DNA from: DATKMK01 sp035541895
GTDB taxonomy: Bacteria; Desulfobacterota; Binatia; HRBIN30; JACQVA1
Reading direction: 5' to 3'
DNA: 64,000 nucleotides
Assembly (NCBI GenBank): GCA_035541895.1
Contig: DATKMK010000021.1
Span: forward strand, 1 to 64,000
Below the pieces are notes generated by a model. The model was not told where the DNA came from. It worked only from the letters and a program-made list of their open reading frames with translations, and did not search any database. How positions within the stretch are numbered: the stretch's first letter is position 1; every line of letters starts with the position of its first letter. Shown one piece after another: positions 25,017 through 33,722 of this stretch. Made by a program: the position numbers and the translations under genes.

Positions 25017-27566
25017 TCACGCGGCGGGGCGCACGGCGAGAGCCAGCAGCGCCTCGCGGAGTTGCGTGCCCGTGCACGGCTTGCTCAGCACGGGTTGCGC
25101 GGGGAGGTGCATCTGCAGCCGGCTTTCGCTGCGCCACAGTCCGCCGGTCACGAAGATGACCCGTTCGGCTTGCGCCGGCTGCCGAGCCTTGATCTGCGCA
25201 AAGACTTCGGGGCCGGTGATGTCTGACAAACGCACGTCGAGCAACACGACGTCGAACGCGTTCTCGGCGAGTAGCTTCAACGCCGCATCGCCCGACGCGG
25301 CTCGGACGGCGGCGAGTCCTTCCTGTTCCAGCAGTGCGATCAAGGAATCTGCCACCTGGTCTTCGTCGTCGACGACGAGCGCGGTGCGCAACCCGCTCGC
25401 AGTCGCACGCGGGGCGATCGGCAGCGTCAGAGTAAAGGTCGTACCGACTCCGACTTCGCTGCGCGCGGTGAGATCACCCTCATGTGCCCGCACGATGCCG
25501 TAGCTGACGCTCAACCCCAGGCCGCTGCCCGCGGGTTTGGTGGTGAAGAAGGGATCGAAGATGCGTCCGAGGTGGTCCACGGCGATGCCCGGGCCGGTGT
25601 CGCTGATCTCCAGGCGGAGGCGCTCGCCGTCCGCGCTGGCGCGAATGCTGAGGCGTCCGCCGCTGCCTGCCATGGCTTGCACCGCATTGGTGAACAAGTT
25701 GACGAGCACCTGCTCGATCTGCTTGGCGTCGGCAAGAATCGGCGGCAGCGCGCGCGGGCAGTGCAACTGGACCGCGACCGAATGCCGCCGCAGTTCGTGG
25801 TCCAGCAACGCCAGCGTTTCACTGACCAGCGCGGGCACTTCGACCGGTTCGCGCGTGGGCACTTGCGGACGGGCGAACCCGAGCAGCGCGCGCACGATCG
25901 ACGCGATGCGGCGGCCTTGGCCGTCGACCCGCGCGAGCGCGGTGCGAAGCTCCTCGACGCCGGCGTCGCTCTGCGCGAGCTCCGCCTGAACCAAGATGCC
26001 GACCAGCGCATTGTTGACCTCGTGGGCGATGCCGGCCGCCAGTTCGCCGCTGGCCGCCAATCGGTCAGCGCGGCGGAGCTGTTCCTGCAGACGCTTTTCG
26101 TCGGAGATATCCTTGAGGATCGCGACCGCCCCGACGACGCGACCTTGCTCGTCGCGAATCAGGCTGGCATCGAGCAGCATCGGAAACTCACTGCCGTCGC
26201 GCCGCCGTGCCGTCGCCTCGCCGTGCCACCCAGTGGTCGTGATGGCTTGGGTGACTTCGTGGAGCCATTGCGACGGCAGTTGGTCGGTGAGGCAGGATGT
26301 GTCGCGGCCGATGAGCGGCTCGTCGAGATAGCCGAAGGTCCGACGAAACGCCGCGTTGACGAAGCGCACGCGGCCTTGAGCGTCGGCGATGAGTACGGCT
26401 TCGCCGGTGCTTTCGACCGCGCGCAAGAGCCGCAGACCTTCTTCGACGAGTTCTGCGCGTTCGAGTGCGACGGCGGTTTGTCCCGCGACTCCGTCGGCGA
26501 GCTTGAGATCCCCCTGGGTGAACGTCGCGGCGCCGCGTTGTCGCGCGAGTTGCATGACTCCGAAACACTGTCCACCGCTCAACAACGGCGCAATCAGCAA
26601 CACCGGAACTTCGGGTACGCCCAAGCCCTGCCAACTGCTCGGCGACACCATCGCGCAGTGACCGAGCCGGCGCACCCACTCGAGATCGGGGGCTTCCTCC
26701 GGCCGCAGGCGCATCGCGGTGAATTGCTTGGCAATCGCCGGCTCGACTCCCGAGGCGGCGGCGCCGACGTACACACCGCTATCTTCGCGCCACAGAAACA
26801 AACTGCAGTAGTCGACGGCGAGCACGCGCGGGACGACTTCAACCACCTTCTCCAGGATCTCATCGAGGCGGGTGAGTCGACTGACGGCTTCACTGACGGC
26901 TAGCAGCGCACCGGTGACGTTGGCGGCCGCGCGCTGTCGCTCGGCGGCGTCACGCGCGCGCTCCATCTCTTGGCGTAGCTGGGTTTCGCGGCGATTCGTC
27001 TGGCGGAGAAAATGAATTGCGCCGCCGCCGGCGATCAGCAGAACCAACGCGCGCACCAACTCGTTCATGCGGCGTTCGATCTCGGGCGACAACATCGAGA
27101 TCGGGACGTAGGTGTGCACTCCCAGCGCGTGCAGTCCGCCGATTGCCAGCAAGCTGCCGGCGCCGACCGCGACGGCGACGATCCCGCACTCTGGCCCGAA
27201 CACGAACGCGTACGCGAACATCTTCAATACGAGCAACAAGACGATCGGGCTGGCCAATCCGCCGGAGGCGGCAATCACCAAGGCCAACGGCGTCAGGTTG
27301 CCGACCAGATCGACGGCGAGGAAGCGGACCAGAACGCGTCCCGCGTGGTAGCGCAGGGCGACAAGGAGATTGACGACGAAATACAGCACGAACCCCGCGT
27401 GCACCAACCACGGATAGGGATGGCGAGCATGCGCAAGGAACACCTCGTTGAAGAGCAGCCATGCGGCCAGTCCTTCGACTACCCGCACGATCAGCAGCGG
27501 ATACGCGGCCTGCCGCACTACCTCGCGGCGGACCCCGGTCGTGAGCCACGCCAGTCGCGGAACCAT
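25017..27566 (-). CDS. Membrane hybrid sensor histidine kinase (GAF-PAS-HisKA-HATPase-REC)
   Basis: 849 residues. About six hydrophobic segments in residues ~18-195 form a membrane sensor (LVHAGFVLYFVVNLLVAL, IVLLLVLKMFAYAFVF); a coiled coil follows, then GAF (~235-380) and PAS (~388-500, FVNAAFRRTFGYLDEPLIGR). HisKA has the phospho-acceptor in AAGIAHEVNNALVGILV, the HATPase has NLFTNAVQAM, ISDTGPGI and GSGLGLSVSYGIV, and a C-terminal receiver has VVDDEDQVADS and VVLLDVRLSD. The start MVPRLAW (27566) was chosen over an upstream in-frame start adding 15 basic residues. The signal is unknown; the stand-alone receivers at 19.4-20.2 kb are possible partners. Confidence 0.92.
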   Translation of the reverse strand: MVPRLAWLTTGVRREVVRQAAYPLLIVRVVEGLAAWLLFNEVFLAHARHPYPWLVHAGFVLYFVVNLLVALRYHAGRVLVRFLAVDLVGNLTPLALVIAASGGLASPIVLLLVLKMFAYAFVFGPECGIVAVAVGAGSLLAIGGLHALGVHTYVPISMLSPEIERRMNELVRALVLLIAGGGAIHFLRQTNRRETQLRQEMERARDAAERQRAAANVTGALLAVSEAVSRLTRLDEILEKVVEVVPRVLAVDYCSLFLWREDSGVYVGAAASGVEPAIAKQFTAMRLRPEEAPDLEWVRRLGHCAMVSPSSWQGLGVPEVPVLLIAPLLSGGQCFGVMQLARQRGAATFTQGDLKLADGVAGQTAVALERAELVEEGLRLLRAVESTGEAVLIADAQGRVRFVNAAFRRTFGYLDEPLIGRDTSCLTDQLPSQWLHEVTQAITTTGWHGEATARRRDGSEFPMLLDASLIRDEQGRVVGAVAILKDISDEKRLQEQLRRADRLAASGELAAGIAHEVNNALVGILVQAELAQSDAGVEELRTALARVDGQGRRIASIVRALLGFARPQVPTREPVEVPALVSETLALLDHELRRHSVAVQLHCPRALPPILADAKQIEQVLVNLFTNAVQAMAGSGGRLSIRASADGERLRLEISDTGPGIAVDHLGRIFDPFFTTKPAGSGLGLSVSYGIVRAHEGDLTARSEVGVGTTFTLTLPIAPRATASGLRTALVVDDEDQVADSLIALLEQEGLAAVRAASGDAALKLLAENAFDVVLLDVRLSDITGPEVFAQIKARQPAQAERVIFVTGGLWRSESRLQMHLPAQPVLSKPCTGTQLREALLALAVRPAA

Positions 27567-27617
27567 CGCACCTCTGCGGCAAGTGTACCGGCCCCGCGGC
27601 CGGATTCGCAACCCGCG

Positions 27618-28133
27618 CTATTTCTTCTTTTTCTTCGCTTTGGGCGGTGCGCAGGGCTTGAAGTGCTCGGGCAGAACGTAGATGGAGAAGGCACCTTCCT
27701 TGCCGGTCTTGGCGACGGTGGTGAACGTGCCGAGGTCTTTGGTCACCGGGGTCTTACTGGTCCGATCGATCGTCGCCCCCAACAGAATCCGAAACAATCC
27801 GTCGTCGGAGGTGCGGGTCGTGAACACCCACCCGTTCGGCTCGACGATCTTGACGAACTGGGCCTTGAGCGGCTGGCCGTTGGCGTCCTTGAGATAGCCG
27901 ATGAACTGCAAGTCGACCGAATGCAAGGCGCGGAAACCGAAGTTGGCATCCATCAGACAATTCCCGCACGCGTGCCCATCGAGCAAACCGTTGGCGTCGC
28001 AAGTAACAACAATCGCGGAGGTGGTGCCGTCCTCGTTCGTGATGCGCTGCTGATCCGTCAGGGTCAATGCCAGCGCGGGCGAAGCCAGGGCCATCAGTAC
28101 CGTCACCGCGGTCATCATGCGTCCGATCAACAT
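27618..28133 (-). CDS. Secreted protein of unknown function with Lys-rich tail
   Basis: 171 residues. A signal peptide (MMTAVTVLMALASPALA) leads a short Cys-containing region (VVTCDANGLLDGHACGNCLM) and a beta-rich domain reminiscent of carboxypeptidase-regulatory or transthyretin-like folds (VKIVEPNGWVFTTRTSDDGL then FRILLGAT). The chain ends in PPKAKKKKK, an odd basic tail. No family recognised. It lies 51 bases downstream of the hybrid kinase start on the same strand and is divergent from the GT39 gene. Confidence 0.75.
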   Translation of the reverse strand: MLIGRMMTAVTVLMALASPALALTLTDQQRITNEDGTTSAIVVTCDANGLLDGHACGNCLMDANFGFRALHSVDLQFIGYLKDANGQPLKAQFVKIVEPNGWVFTTRTSDDGLFRILLGATIDRTSKTPVTKDLGTFTTVAKTGKEGAFSIYVLPEHFKPCAPPKAKKKKK

Positions 28134-28180
28134 CTGCGAGCCTCCTCTTGCCGTTGGATTGCGTTGCGCCGTTCGCGGCG

Positions 28181-28209
28181 TTGAGTAAATTCGTGGCGCT
28201 TCCTATACT
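28181..28209 (+). promoter_or_regulatory. Candidate sigma-70 promoter upstream of the GT39 gene
   Basis: TTGAGT (28181-28186) and TATACT (28204-28209) with an ideal 17-base spacer, reading toward the glycosyltransferase gene at 28338. The predicted transcript would start near 28216, inside a perfect dyad at 28214-28235, leaving a ~120-base leader. It is one of the best-looking promoters in the window. Confidence 0.6.
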
Positions 28210-28213
28210 GCAT

Positions 28214-28235
28214 CGACGTTGAGGGCTCAACGTCG
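28214..28235. promoter_or_regulatory. Perfect 10-bp dyad at the predicted transcription start
   Basis: CGACGTTGAG (28214-28223) and CTCAACGTCG (28226-28235) are exact inverted repeats separated by GG. The dyad begins 4 bases after the TATACT -10 box, a position typical for a repressor operator; alternatively it would form a 5' mRNA hairpin. It lies between divergent genes (28133 minus, 28338 plus). Confidence 0.5.
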
Positions 28236-28337
28236 GGCGCGAACACATCCATCATGAGCAATCGACTCCGCGGCGCGAATGATCGAGGGCGGCGCACCGG
28301 CGTTCGCGGTTTCGCCTAGGCCGCTCCATCTCGAATC

Positions 28338-30026
28338 ATGGATCACGCACGCGGGGTTGCGCCGTGTACGGCGCTGCGGTGGTTGCTCGGCCTGCTCCTC
28401 GTGGCGACCTTCGCGTACGGTTACCGGCTGAACGTCCCGCCGTTGCTGGATGATCCCAACGACGCGCAGTACGCCGAGATCGCGCGCGAGATGGTCGAGA
28501 CCGGCGAATGGATCAGCCCGCAGCTCGACTACACGCTGTTCCTCAACAAGCCGCCGCTGTCGTACTGGCTGATCGCGCTGTCGTATGAAGTCTTCGGTGT
28601 CAACGAGGCGGCGGCGCGGCTTCCCGGCGTACTGACCGCGTTGGCGCTGCTGTTGTTGGTGTGGCGACTCGGGCGCGCGCTGTGGAACGACTCGATCGGC
28701 GTGCTGGCTGCCGCCGTCTTACTCGGTACCGCGGGGGTCCTGCTGGAAGCGCGACAGGTTCGACCGGATTTGTTGCTGACGACCGCGACCACCGGGGCGT
28801 TGCTCGCGGCCACTCGCCTCGCGCATGCGTCGCACTATGCCGAGATGCGCGGCGCGCGGATCGGCTTGCAACTCGCGCTGGCGGCGGGGCTGCTCGCGAA
28901 AGGAATGATCGGCCTCGTGTTACCGTCGTCGGCGGTCTTCATTGCGATGTTGGCTGCCCGCAACGTGAAGTGGCTGCGTGGCCTGTTCACGCTGCGCGCG
29001 TGGTGGCTGTTCATCCTCGTGGTGACGCCGTGGCACGTCGCGGTGGCCATGCGCCATCCCGGATTCGGCTGGGACTACACCGTCAACCAACATCTGCTGT
29101 TCCTCCTTGATCGCAAGGTCCCGCGCGACTCCAACGGTATCGCCTTGTGGCAGTTCTGGACGGCGTTTGCGATTCGCGCATTGCCGTGGACGTTGCTGGT
29201 GCCGACCGCGCTGATTCGTGCCTGGCCCGTGGCCGCGGAGTCGCGCGATCGCTGGGCGGCAGGGTTGGTATGGGGATGGGTTGCCGCCGTGATGGGCATG
29301 TTCTCGCTCACGCCGTCGCGTCTGGAGCACTACGCGATCCCCGCGTTGCCGGCATGCGCGCTCGCCGTCGCTGCATGGATCGGACGCGCACCCCGTCCGC
29401 GAGTGGTGGCGCTCCATCTGCTGCCGTTGGTTGCGCTTGGGATCGCCGCACCGCTGGCGTTGCCGGCGATCGTCGCCGGGCAGGATTGGCTCAATGCTGT
29501 GAAAGGGCTGCCGGACGTCGCGCGCGCTGCGGGAGTGCTGCTCGCACTCGGCTCCGTGGCGAGTGTGGCGCTCGCCGGGCGTCCTCAATGGGTTGCGCTG
29601 CCGCTGGTGGCAATGATGTGTGCGATCGTCCCGTCGATGCAGCACGGACTGACGCTGCTTGCGCCGTTCAATTCGAGCGCCGAGTTGTCGGCGGTGATCC
29701 GGTCGCTCACATCTGAAGACGACACGCTCGTGTACGAAGCGCCGATGGAATACCAAAGCGGTGCGGGGTTGTGCTTCTACACCCACCGCAAGTGGCTGAT
29801 GCTGCGCCCCGCGGGCTTCGTCTCGCCGCCGTACTTGGCACCGCATGAGAACGAACTCTTCATCTCCCGCGACGAACTCGAACGTCGCTGGCAGACTGAA
29901 CGCATCTTCCTGGTCTCCGACCCGCTCGCCGAGCGCCGTACGTCGATGAAAGGCGTCGTCCCCGAGCCGTTCTGGATCATCGCCCACAGCAACAACCGCT
30001 GGATCGTCAGCAACGAGCGGCCGTGA
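28338..30026 (+). CDS. GT39-family (ArnT-like) membrane glycosyltransferase
   Basis: 562 residues with about 11-12 membrane helices in the first ~440 residues and a periplasmic C-terminal domain. DDPNDAQYAEIAREM near residue 36 matches the acidic catalytic loop of ArnT/PMT enzymes, followed by LNKPPLSYWLIAL and EARQVRPDLLLTT. These enzymes transfer a sugar from a polyprenyl-phosphate donor to lipid A, protein or other acceptors on the periplasmic face. Acceptor and donor cannot be told. It is preceded by a strong promoter and dyad and followed after ~195 bases by a GalT-like gene. Confidence 0.88.
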   Translation: MDHARGVAPCTALRWLLGLLLVATFAYGYRLNVPPLLDDPNDAQYAEIAREMVETGEWISPQLDYTLFLNKPPLSYWLIALSYEVFGVNEAAARLPGVLTALALLLLVWRLGRALWNDSIGVLAAAVLLGTAGVLLEARQVRPDLLLTTATTGALLAATRLAHASHYAEMRGARIGLQLALAAGLLAKGMIGLVLPSSAVFIAMLAARNVKWLRGLFTLRAWWLFILVVTPWHVAVAMRHPGFGWDYTVNQHLLFLLDRKVPRDSNGIALWQFWTAFAIRALPWTLLVPTALIRAWPVAAESRDRWAAGLVWGWVAAVMGMFSLTPSRLEHYAIPALPACALAVAAWIGRAPRPRVVALHLLPLVALGIAAPLALPAIVAGQDWLNAVKGLPDVARAAGVLLALGSVASVALAGRPQWVALPLVAMMCAIVPSMQHGLTLLAPFNSSAELSAVIRSLTSEDDTLVYEAPMEYQSGAGLCFYTHRKWLMLRPAGFVSPPYLAPHENELFISRDELERRWQTERIFLVSDPLAERRTSMKGVVPEPFWIIAHSNNRWIVSNERP

Positions 30027-30221
30027 TCTCGCGACGACCAAGGGTACCTCGACCTCATGGTGATGACTCCGGCAAACGCGCTCGGAGAGGGCGGTCCACC
30101 AAGTCGCCTTGCTCCGGTGGTGCGCGCTCTTCCGGGCGCGCTCGGGCGTGAAGTCCGGTGCCGCGCTGCAACGTAGGATCGTTTGCACCGCCGCCGCGCG
30201 GCTGGCAGGTTGACGGCAGCC

Positions 30222-31268
30222 ATGGCGCTGGAGTTTCGCAAAGACGGTGACCAACTGGTGTGGGTGCGGAACCCGTTCACGCGCGCCATCACGTACTTTA
30301 CGCACGTTCATCTCAAGCGCAGCGGCTTCATCCGTCGGGCGCAGGAGGCGGCGCTGCAGGCGAGCGCACCGGAGTCGCCGACGCGGGCGGAGGAAGCGCG
30401 TCGGCACGAGTTGGAGCAGGCGCGGAGTCTGTGTGTTTTCTGTCCGGGGAACGAGCATCTCACCATGAGCGAGGTGATGCGCGTGCATCCCGGCGAGGTG
30501 TTTCACGGCGCCGCGAGCGACGGGTGGCTGATCCGCGCGTTTCACAACATTGTCCCGCGCCTGCCCGAATGCTGTACCGGCGGCCGGAACGAGTCGTACG
30601 TGGTGGTCGAAGATCCGCGTCACTTCGCCGACGACGCACGCGGACACGAAGACGTGATGTACACCGCCATGCTGCCGCGCGAGCAATTTCGCGCGCTGCT
30701 GACGGCGGCGGTGGAGGTGGCCCGACGGGCGTACCGAAATCCGGCGGTCGCAGCCGTCTTGATCCGCAAGAATCAGGGACGTGAATCGGGCGCGTCGCAA
30801 CCGCACGTGCACTGCCAAGTGATCGGCTCCGACGTGCCGTTCGGTGTGGTGGACGTCGAAGCCGCAACCACGGCGGCGGAGCCGGCCATCTGGAACGAGA
30901 TCATCCAATTCGCCGAGCGTGAAGGCTTTCTGCTCGAATGCCGCGACGGCTGGGTCTCGTACTTCTGTCCGTTCGGGACGTTTCCGCGCAGCTACGAGGT
31001 GGTGTGCCCCGGCTTTCGCGGGTGCCTGACGGATCTGCCGATCGCGCAGCTTCACGTGTTCGCGGACTTGCTGCACAACGCGCTGCAGATTCTCGGACCG
31101 CTCGCCCTCGACTACGAGATCCACGATGGCCCAGGCGTGCCGTTGCACGTTCACGTCAACGCGCGGCACTATCCCTACTCGAACATCGGTGGCACGCTGA
31201 ACCTGCCGTCGACGTTGCTCGGGGTCGAGGCGGCACGCGAGCAATTTCGTCCGCCGCCGCGACGCTAG
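30222..31268 (+). CDS. Galactose-1-phosphate uridylyltransferase-like (HIT superfamily) protein
   Basis: 348 residues from ATG 30222. SLCVFCPGNEHLTMSEV contains a CxxC as in the zinc site of GalT. SGASQPHVHCQVIG is the HxHxQ nucleotidyl-transfer motif, and the second half repeats the fold with VPLHVHVNARHYPYSNIGG. The family transfers nucleotidyl groups between sugar phosphates or hydrolyses dinucleotides; the true substrate is not evident and no Leloir genes are nearby. An in-frame TTG at 30183 would add 13 basic residues. A ydaO riboswitch region follows. Confidence 0.85.
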   Translation: MALEFRKDGDQLVWVRNPFTRAITYFTHVHLKRSGFIRRAQEAALQASAPESPTRAEEARRHELEQARSLCVFCPGNEHLTMSEVMRVHPGEVFHGAASDGWLIRAFHNIVPRLPECCTGGRNESYVVVEDPRHFADDARGHEDVMYTAMLPREQFRALLTAAVEVARRAYRNPAVAAVLIRKNQGRESGASQPHVHCQVIGSDVPFGVVDVEAATTAAEPAIWNEIIQFAEREGFLLECRDGWVSYFCPFGTFPRSYEVVCPGFRGCLTDLPIAQLHVFADLLHNALQILGPLALDYEIHDGPGVPLHVHVNARHYPYSNIGGTLNLPSTLLGVEAAREQFRPPPRR

Positions 31269-31303
31269 AGCGAGCGCGTCACAGAAAAAATCCAATTTCG
31301 CGC

Positions 31304-31330
31304 TTGATTCCTCCCACCAGGTTTTATACA
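31304..31330 (+). promoter_or_regulatory. Candidate promoter for the riboswitch transcript
   Basis: TTGATT (31304-31309) and TATACA (31325-31330), spaced 15 bases. The spacing is one or two bases short of ideal, but the elements sit just upstream of the riboswitch aptamer, with a predicted start near 31337. Confidence 0.4.
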
Positions 31331-31344
31331 TCCCCACTCGCGAC

Positions 31345-31485
31345 ATAGGCCTAATCCCCAGAAAAGGGGAGCGGAGGAACCAGTTTCATTGGGGTGAATC
31401 CTGGTGTGGTGGGCACCAGGACGGGTAACTTCTTGAGCCCGAACCCGACAGCTAACTTCGCCGGCCTTCAAGGAGAGGCGCCAAA
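31345..31485 (+). promoter_or_regulatory. ydaO/yuaA-type cyclic-di-AMP riboswitch
   Basis: The aptamer consensus blocks appear in order: GGGGAGCGGAGGAACC (31366-31381), GGGGTGAATC (31391-31400), a variable hairpin CCTGGTG...CACCAGG (31400-31420), GGGTAACTT (31423-31431), and GAGCCCGAACCCGACAGCTA (31435-31454) followed by ACTTCGCCGGC. This is the ydaO/yuaA motif, which binds c-di-AMP and usually turns transcription off. A strong intrinsic terminator lies directly downstream and the controlled gene is an M23 peptidoglycan endopeptidase, a classic target class for this riboswitch. Confidence 0.92.
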
Positions 31486-31492
31486 CTGGATT

Positions 31493-31527
31493 CGGCCCAG
31501 GGAGCGATCCTCGGGCCGTTTTTTTTT
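31493..31527 (+). terminator. Intrinsic terminator serving as riboswitch expression platform
   Basis: CGGCCC at 31493-31498 pairs with GGGCCG at 31513-31518, extended by inner GGGA/TCCT pairing, and is followed by nine T residues (31519-31527). It lies 70 bases before the M23 peptidase GTG. Formation of this hairpin when c-di-AMP is bound would switch the gene off. Confidence 0.92.
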
Positions 31528-31595
31528 GGTGACCGTGCGGCTGATGTAGTCGGGCGAATCCTCTCTCCGGGTATGTCGCGGAAGGAGAGCTGATC

Positions 31596-32906
31596 GTGAG
31601 ATCTATCCGTACTCGGTTTGCGATCACGGCGGTGCACGTCGCGGTCGGCGTGTACGTGATCCTGTGCGCACTGCCGGCGACAGCCGGTGTGCGACGCGCG
31701 CACCGTGCAAGTCGGCGCGCGCCGGCGCCGACGGTGGCCCCGAGTGCGCGGGCGGTGCGTCATGTGGTGCGGCGCGGCGAAACGTTGGATGGGCTGCTGC
31801 GCGCGCAGGGCCTCGGTCGTCGCGACGCAGCCGCCTGGCATGCGGCGATGCGCACGGCCGCTGTTACGCTCCAGTTAGCTCCGGATCACGTGCTGTCGTT
31901 TCAGTTCGCCGGTCCTGGACATCTCAACCAGCTTACCTACGACGTCGACGACCAAACCCAGGTCATCGTCGAGCGCGATGCCAACGGGCTGCGGGCGCGC
32001 AGCGAGCCGCTCGCCGTCATCGCGTCGGTGGTCGGGGCGCAAGGCGTAGTCGAAAAGAATTTTCACCTGGCGGCGCTACGTGCGGGCATTCCCGATCGGA
32101 TCATCTCGCAAATGGCCGACATCCTCGGCTGGCAGTACGACTTCCGCCACGTGCGAGCAGGGGATCGTTTCCGCGTCGTGTACGAGCGGCGCGTGAGCCG
32201 CGACGGTCGCGTGCTGACGCCGGGCCGCGTGCTGGCCGCCGAGATTCGCGGCGCCCGTCGGACCGCCCAAGCGTTTTACTACGACGACGGTGTCGAAGGC
32301 ATGTACGTCGACGAATCAGGGCGCCTGCTCGCGCAAAGTTTTCTGCGCTATCCGGTCGAATTCACGCGCGTCAGCTCGGTATTCTCGGACAGCCGCTTTC
32401 ATCCGATTCTGAAGCGTAAACGCCCGCACAACGGGGTCGACTTCGCAGCGCCGCCGGGCACGCCCGTCCGTGCAGCCAGCGACGGCGTCGTCATGATCGC
32501 CGGACGCAACGGCGATTTTGGCAATCAAGTCGCGCTCAACCACGGGCGTGGGATCGTGACGGCGTACTCGCATTTGCGCGCGATCGCGCGCGGCCTGCGT
32601 CCCGGCACCGCGGTGCGCCAGGGGCAGGTCGTCGGGTTCGTCGGCCAGACGGGCTTGGCCACCGGCCCACATCTGCACTTCTCCCTGTTCCACGACGGCC
32701 AATATCTCAATCCGCTCACCGCGCGCGTATCGCTGCGGCGGTTGGTGAGTGATCCGCAGCGCTTTCAGGCAGCCAAGCAGTCGTTGCTGGTGCAGCTCGC
32801 CAGCATCGAGCGACCCCCGACGGCGGCGCCGGTCGAATCACGGCCGGTCGCGCTGGCCGCATTGCCCGTGGTGCGGCGACCGGCTCCGGTCGCCATCACT
32901 CAATAG
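31596..32906 (+). CDS. M23 (LytM-type) peptidoglycan endopeptidase with LysM-like N-terminal region
   Basis: 436 residues. A signal/anchor (TAVHVAVGVYVILCALPATA) is followed by a LysM/OapA-like segment (HVVRRGETLDGLLRAQGL), a ~150-residue middle domain and the Peptidase_M23 domain (~270-390). Zinc ligands are in RPHNGVDFAAPPGTPV (His, Asp) and TGPHLHFSLF (HxH). It should cut cross-links in peptidoglycan during growth or division. Controlled by the c-di-AMP riboswitch and terminator immediately upstream, which links cell-wall hydrolysis to c-di-AMP level. A Pro/Ala-rich tail ends the protein. GTG 31596 follows AAGGAGAG. Confidence 0.93.
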   Translation: MRSIRTRFAITAVHVAVGVYVILCALPATAGVRRAHRASRRAPAPTVAPSARAVRHVVRRGETLDGLLRAQGLGRRDAAAWHAAMRTAAVTLQLAPDHVLSFQFAGPGHLNQLTYDVDDQTQVIVERDANGLRARSEPLAVIASVVGAQGVVEKNFHLAALRAGIPDRIISQMADILGWQYDFRHVRAGDRFRVVYERRVSRDGRVLTPGRVLAAEIRGARRTAQAFYYDDGVEGMYVDESGRLLAQSFLRYPVEFTRVSSVFSDSRFHPILKRKRPHNGVDFAAPPGTPVRAASDGVVMIAGRNGDFGNQVALNHGRGIVTAYSHLRAIARGLRPGTAVRQGQVVGFVGQTGLATGPHLHFSLFHDGQYLNPLTARVSLRRLVSDPQRFQAAKQSLLVQLASIERPPTAAPVESRPVALAALPVVRRPAPVAITQ

Positions 32907-32920
32907 CGACGACCATCGCC

Positions 32921-33715
32921 GTGTCCGGCTACTTCGATGCGGCGAAGCCGCGAGTGTTCGGACACCGCGGTGCCGCCGGTGTCGCGCCGGAGAATACCCT
33001 CCCGTCGTTTGCGCTCGCGCTCGAACTCGGCGCGAGCTACCTCGAATTGGATGTACACGGCACCCGCGACGGCGCGATCGTGGTGCATCACGACCCTACG
33101 CTCGAACGCACCACCGATGGCGACGGGCCCATTGCTTCGCTCACACTCGCACAGATCGAAGGGCTCGACGCCGGCTTTCAGTTCTCGACCGACGGCCGCC
33201 ACTTTCCGTATCGCGGCCAGGGCATTCGCGTTCCGACACTCGAAGCACTGCTGCGTCGCTTCCCGAGCGTCCGCTTGAACATTGAGATCAAGCAAGAAGC
33301 CCCGGCGATCGTCGACGAGGTCGTTCGCATCATCACCGCCGCCGGACGCGTGGATACCGTATTGCTGGCGGCGGAGCACGACTCGATCATGACTGCGATT
33401 CGGCAGGCCGTCGGCGATCGCATCGTCACCAGCTTCAGCACCGGCGAAGTGGTGGACTTCATCACGCGGCTCAGCGGCGGTTTCGGTGATTACCATCCGG
33501 TGGGTCGCGCGCTGCAGATTCCGCCGAGCTACAACGAGATCGAGCTGATCACCGCCGACAGTCTCGCCGCCGCGCACCGTCACGGGCTGGAGGTGCACGC
33601 CTGGACGATCAACGACCGCGATGAGATCGATCGTCTGCTCAAGCTCGGCGTCGACGGCGTCATGTCGGACCTGCCGGGTTTGGTGCGCGTGGCGGTTGAT
33701 GCACTGCGCGGTTAG
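32921..33715 (+). CDS. Glycerophosphodiester phosphodiesterase
   Basis: 264-residue GDPD TIM barrel that hydrolyses glycerophosphodiesters to glycerol-3-phosphate and alcohol. FGHRGAAGVAPENTLPSF has the catalytic His and HRG-ENT motif; YLELDVHGTRDGAIVVHHDP holds the metal-binding Glu/Asp and second His; VHAWTINDRDEIDRLLKLGV is the C-terminal signature. No signal peptide, so cytoplasmic (UgpQ-like). The GTG start is 14 bases after the M23 stop, so it may share the riboswitch-controlled transcript. Confidence 0.93.
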   Translation: MSGYFDAAKPRVFGHRGAAGVAPENTLPSFALALELGASYLELDVHGTRDGAIVVHHDPTLERTTDGDGPIASLTLAQIEGLDAGFQFSTDGRHFPYRGQGIRVPTLEALLRRFPSVRLNIEIKQEAPAIVDEVVRIITAAGRVDTVLLAAEHDSIMTAIRQAVGDRIVTSFSTGEVVDFITRLSGGFGDYHPVGRALQIPPSYNEIELITADSLAAAHRHGLEVHAWTINDRDEIDRLLKLGVDGVMSDLPGLVRVAVDALRG

Positions 33716-33722
33716 AGGAACG

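Noticed and set aside
28920..31346. Very long open frame on the minus strand (over 800 codons) antisense to the GT39 and GalT-like genes.
   Set aside because: It spans two well-supported plus-strand genes, is Arg/His-rich without any family motif, and is typical of high-GC antisense frames.
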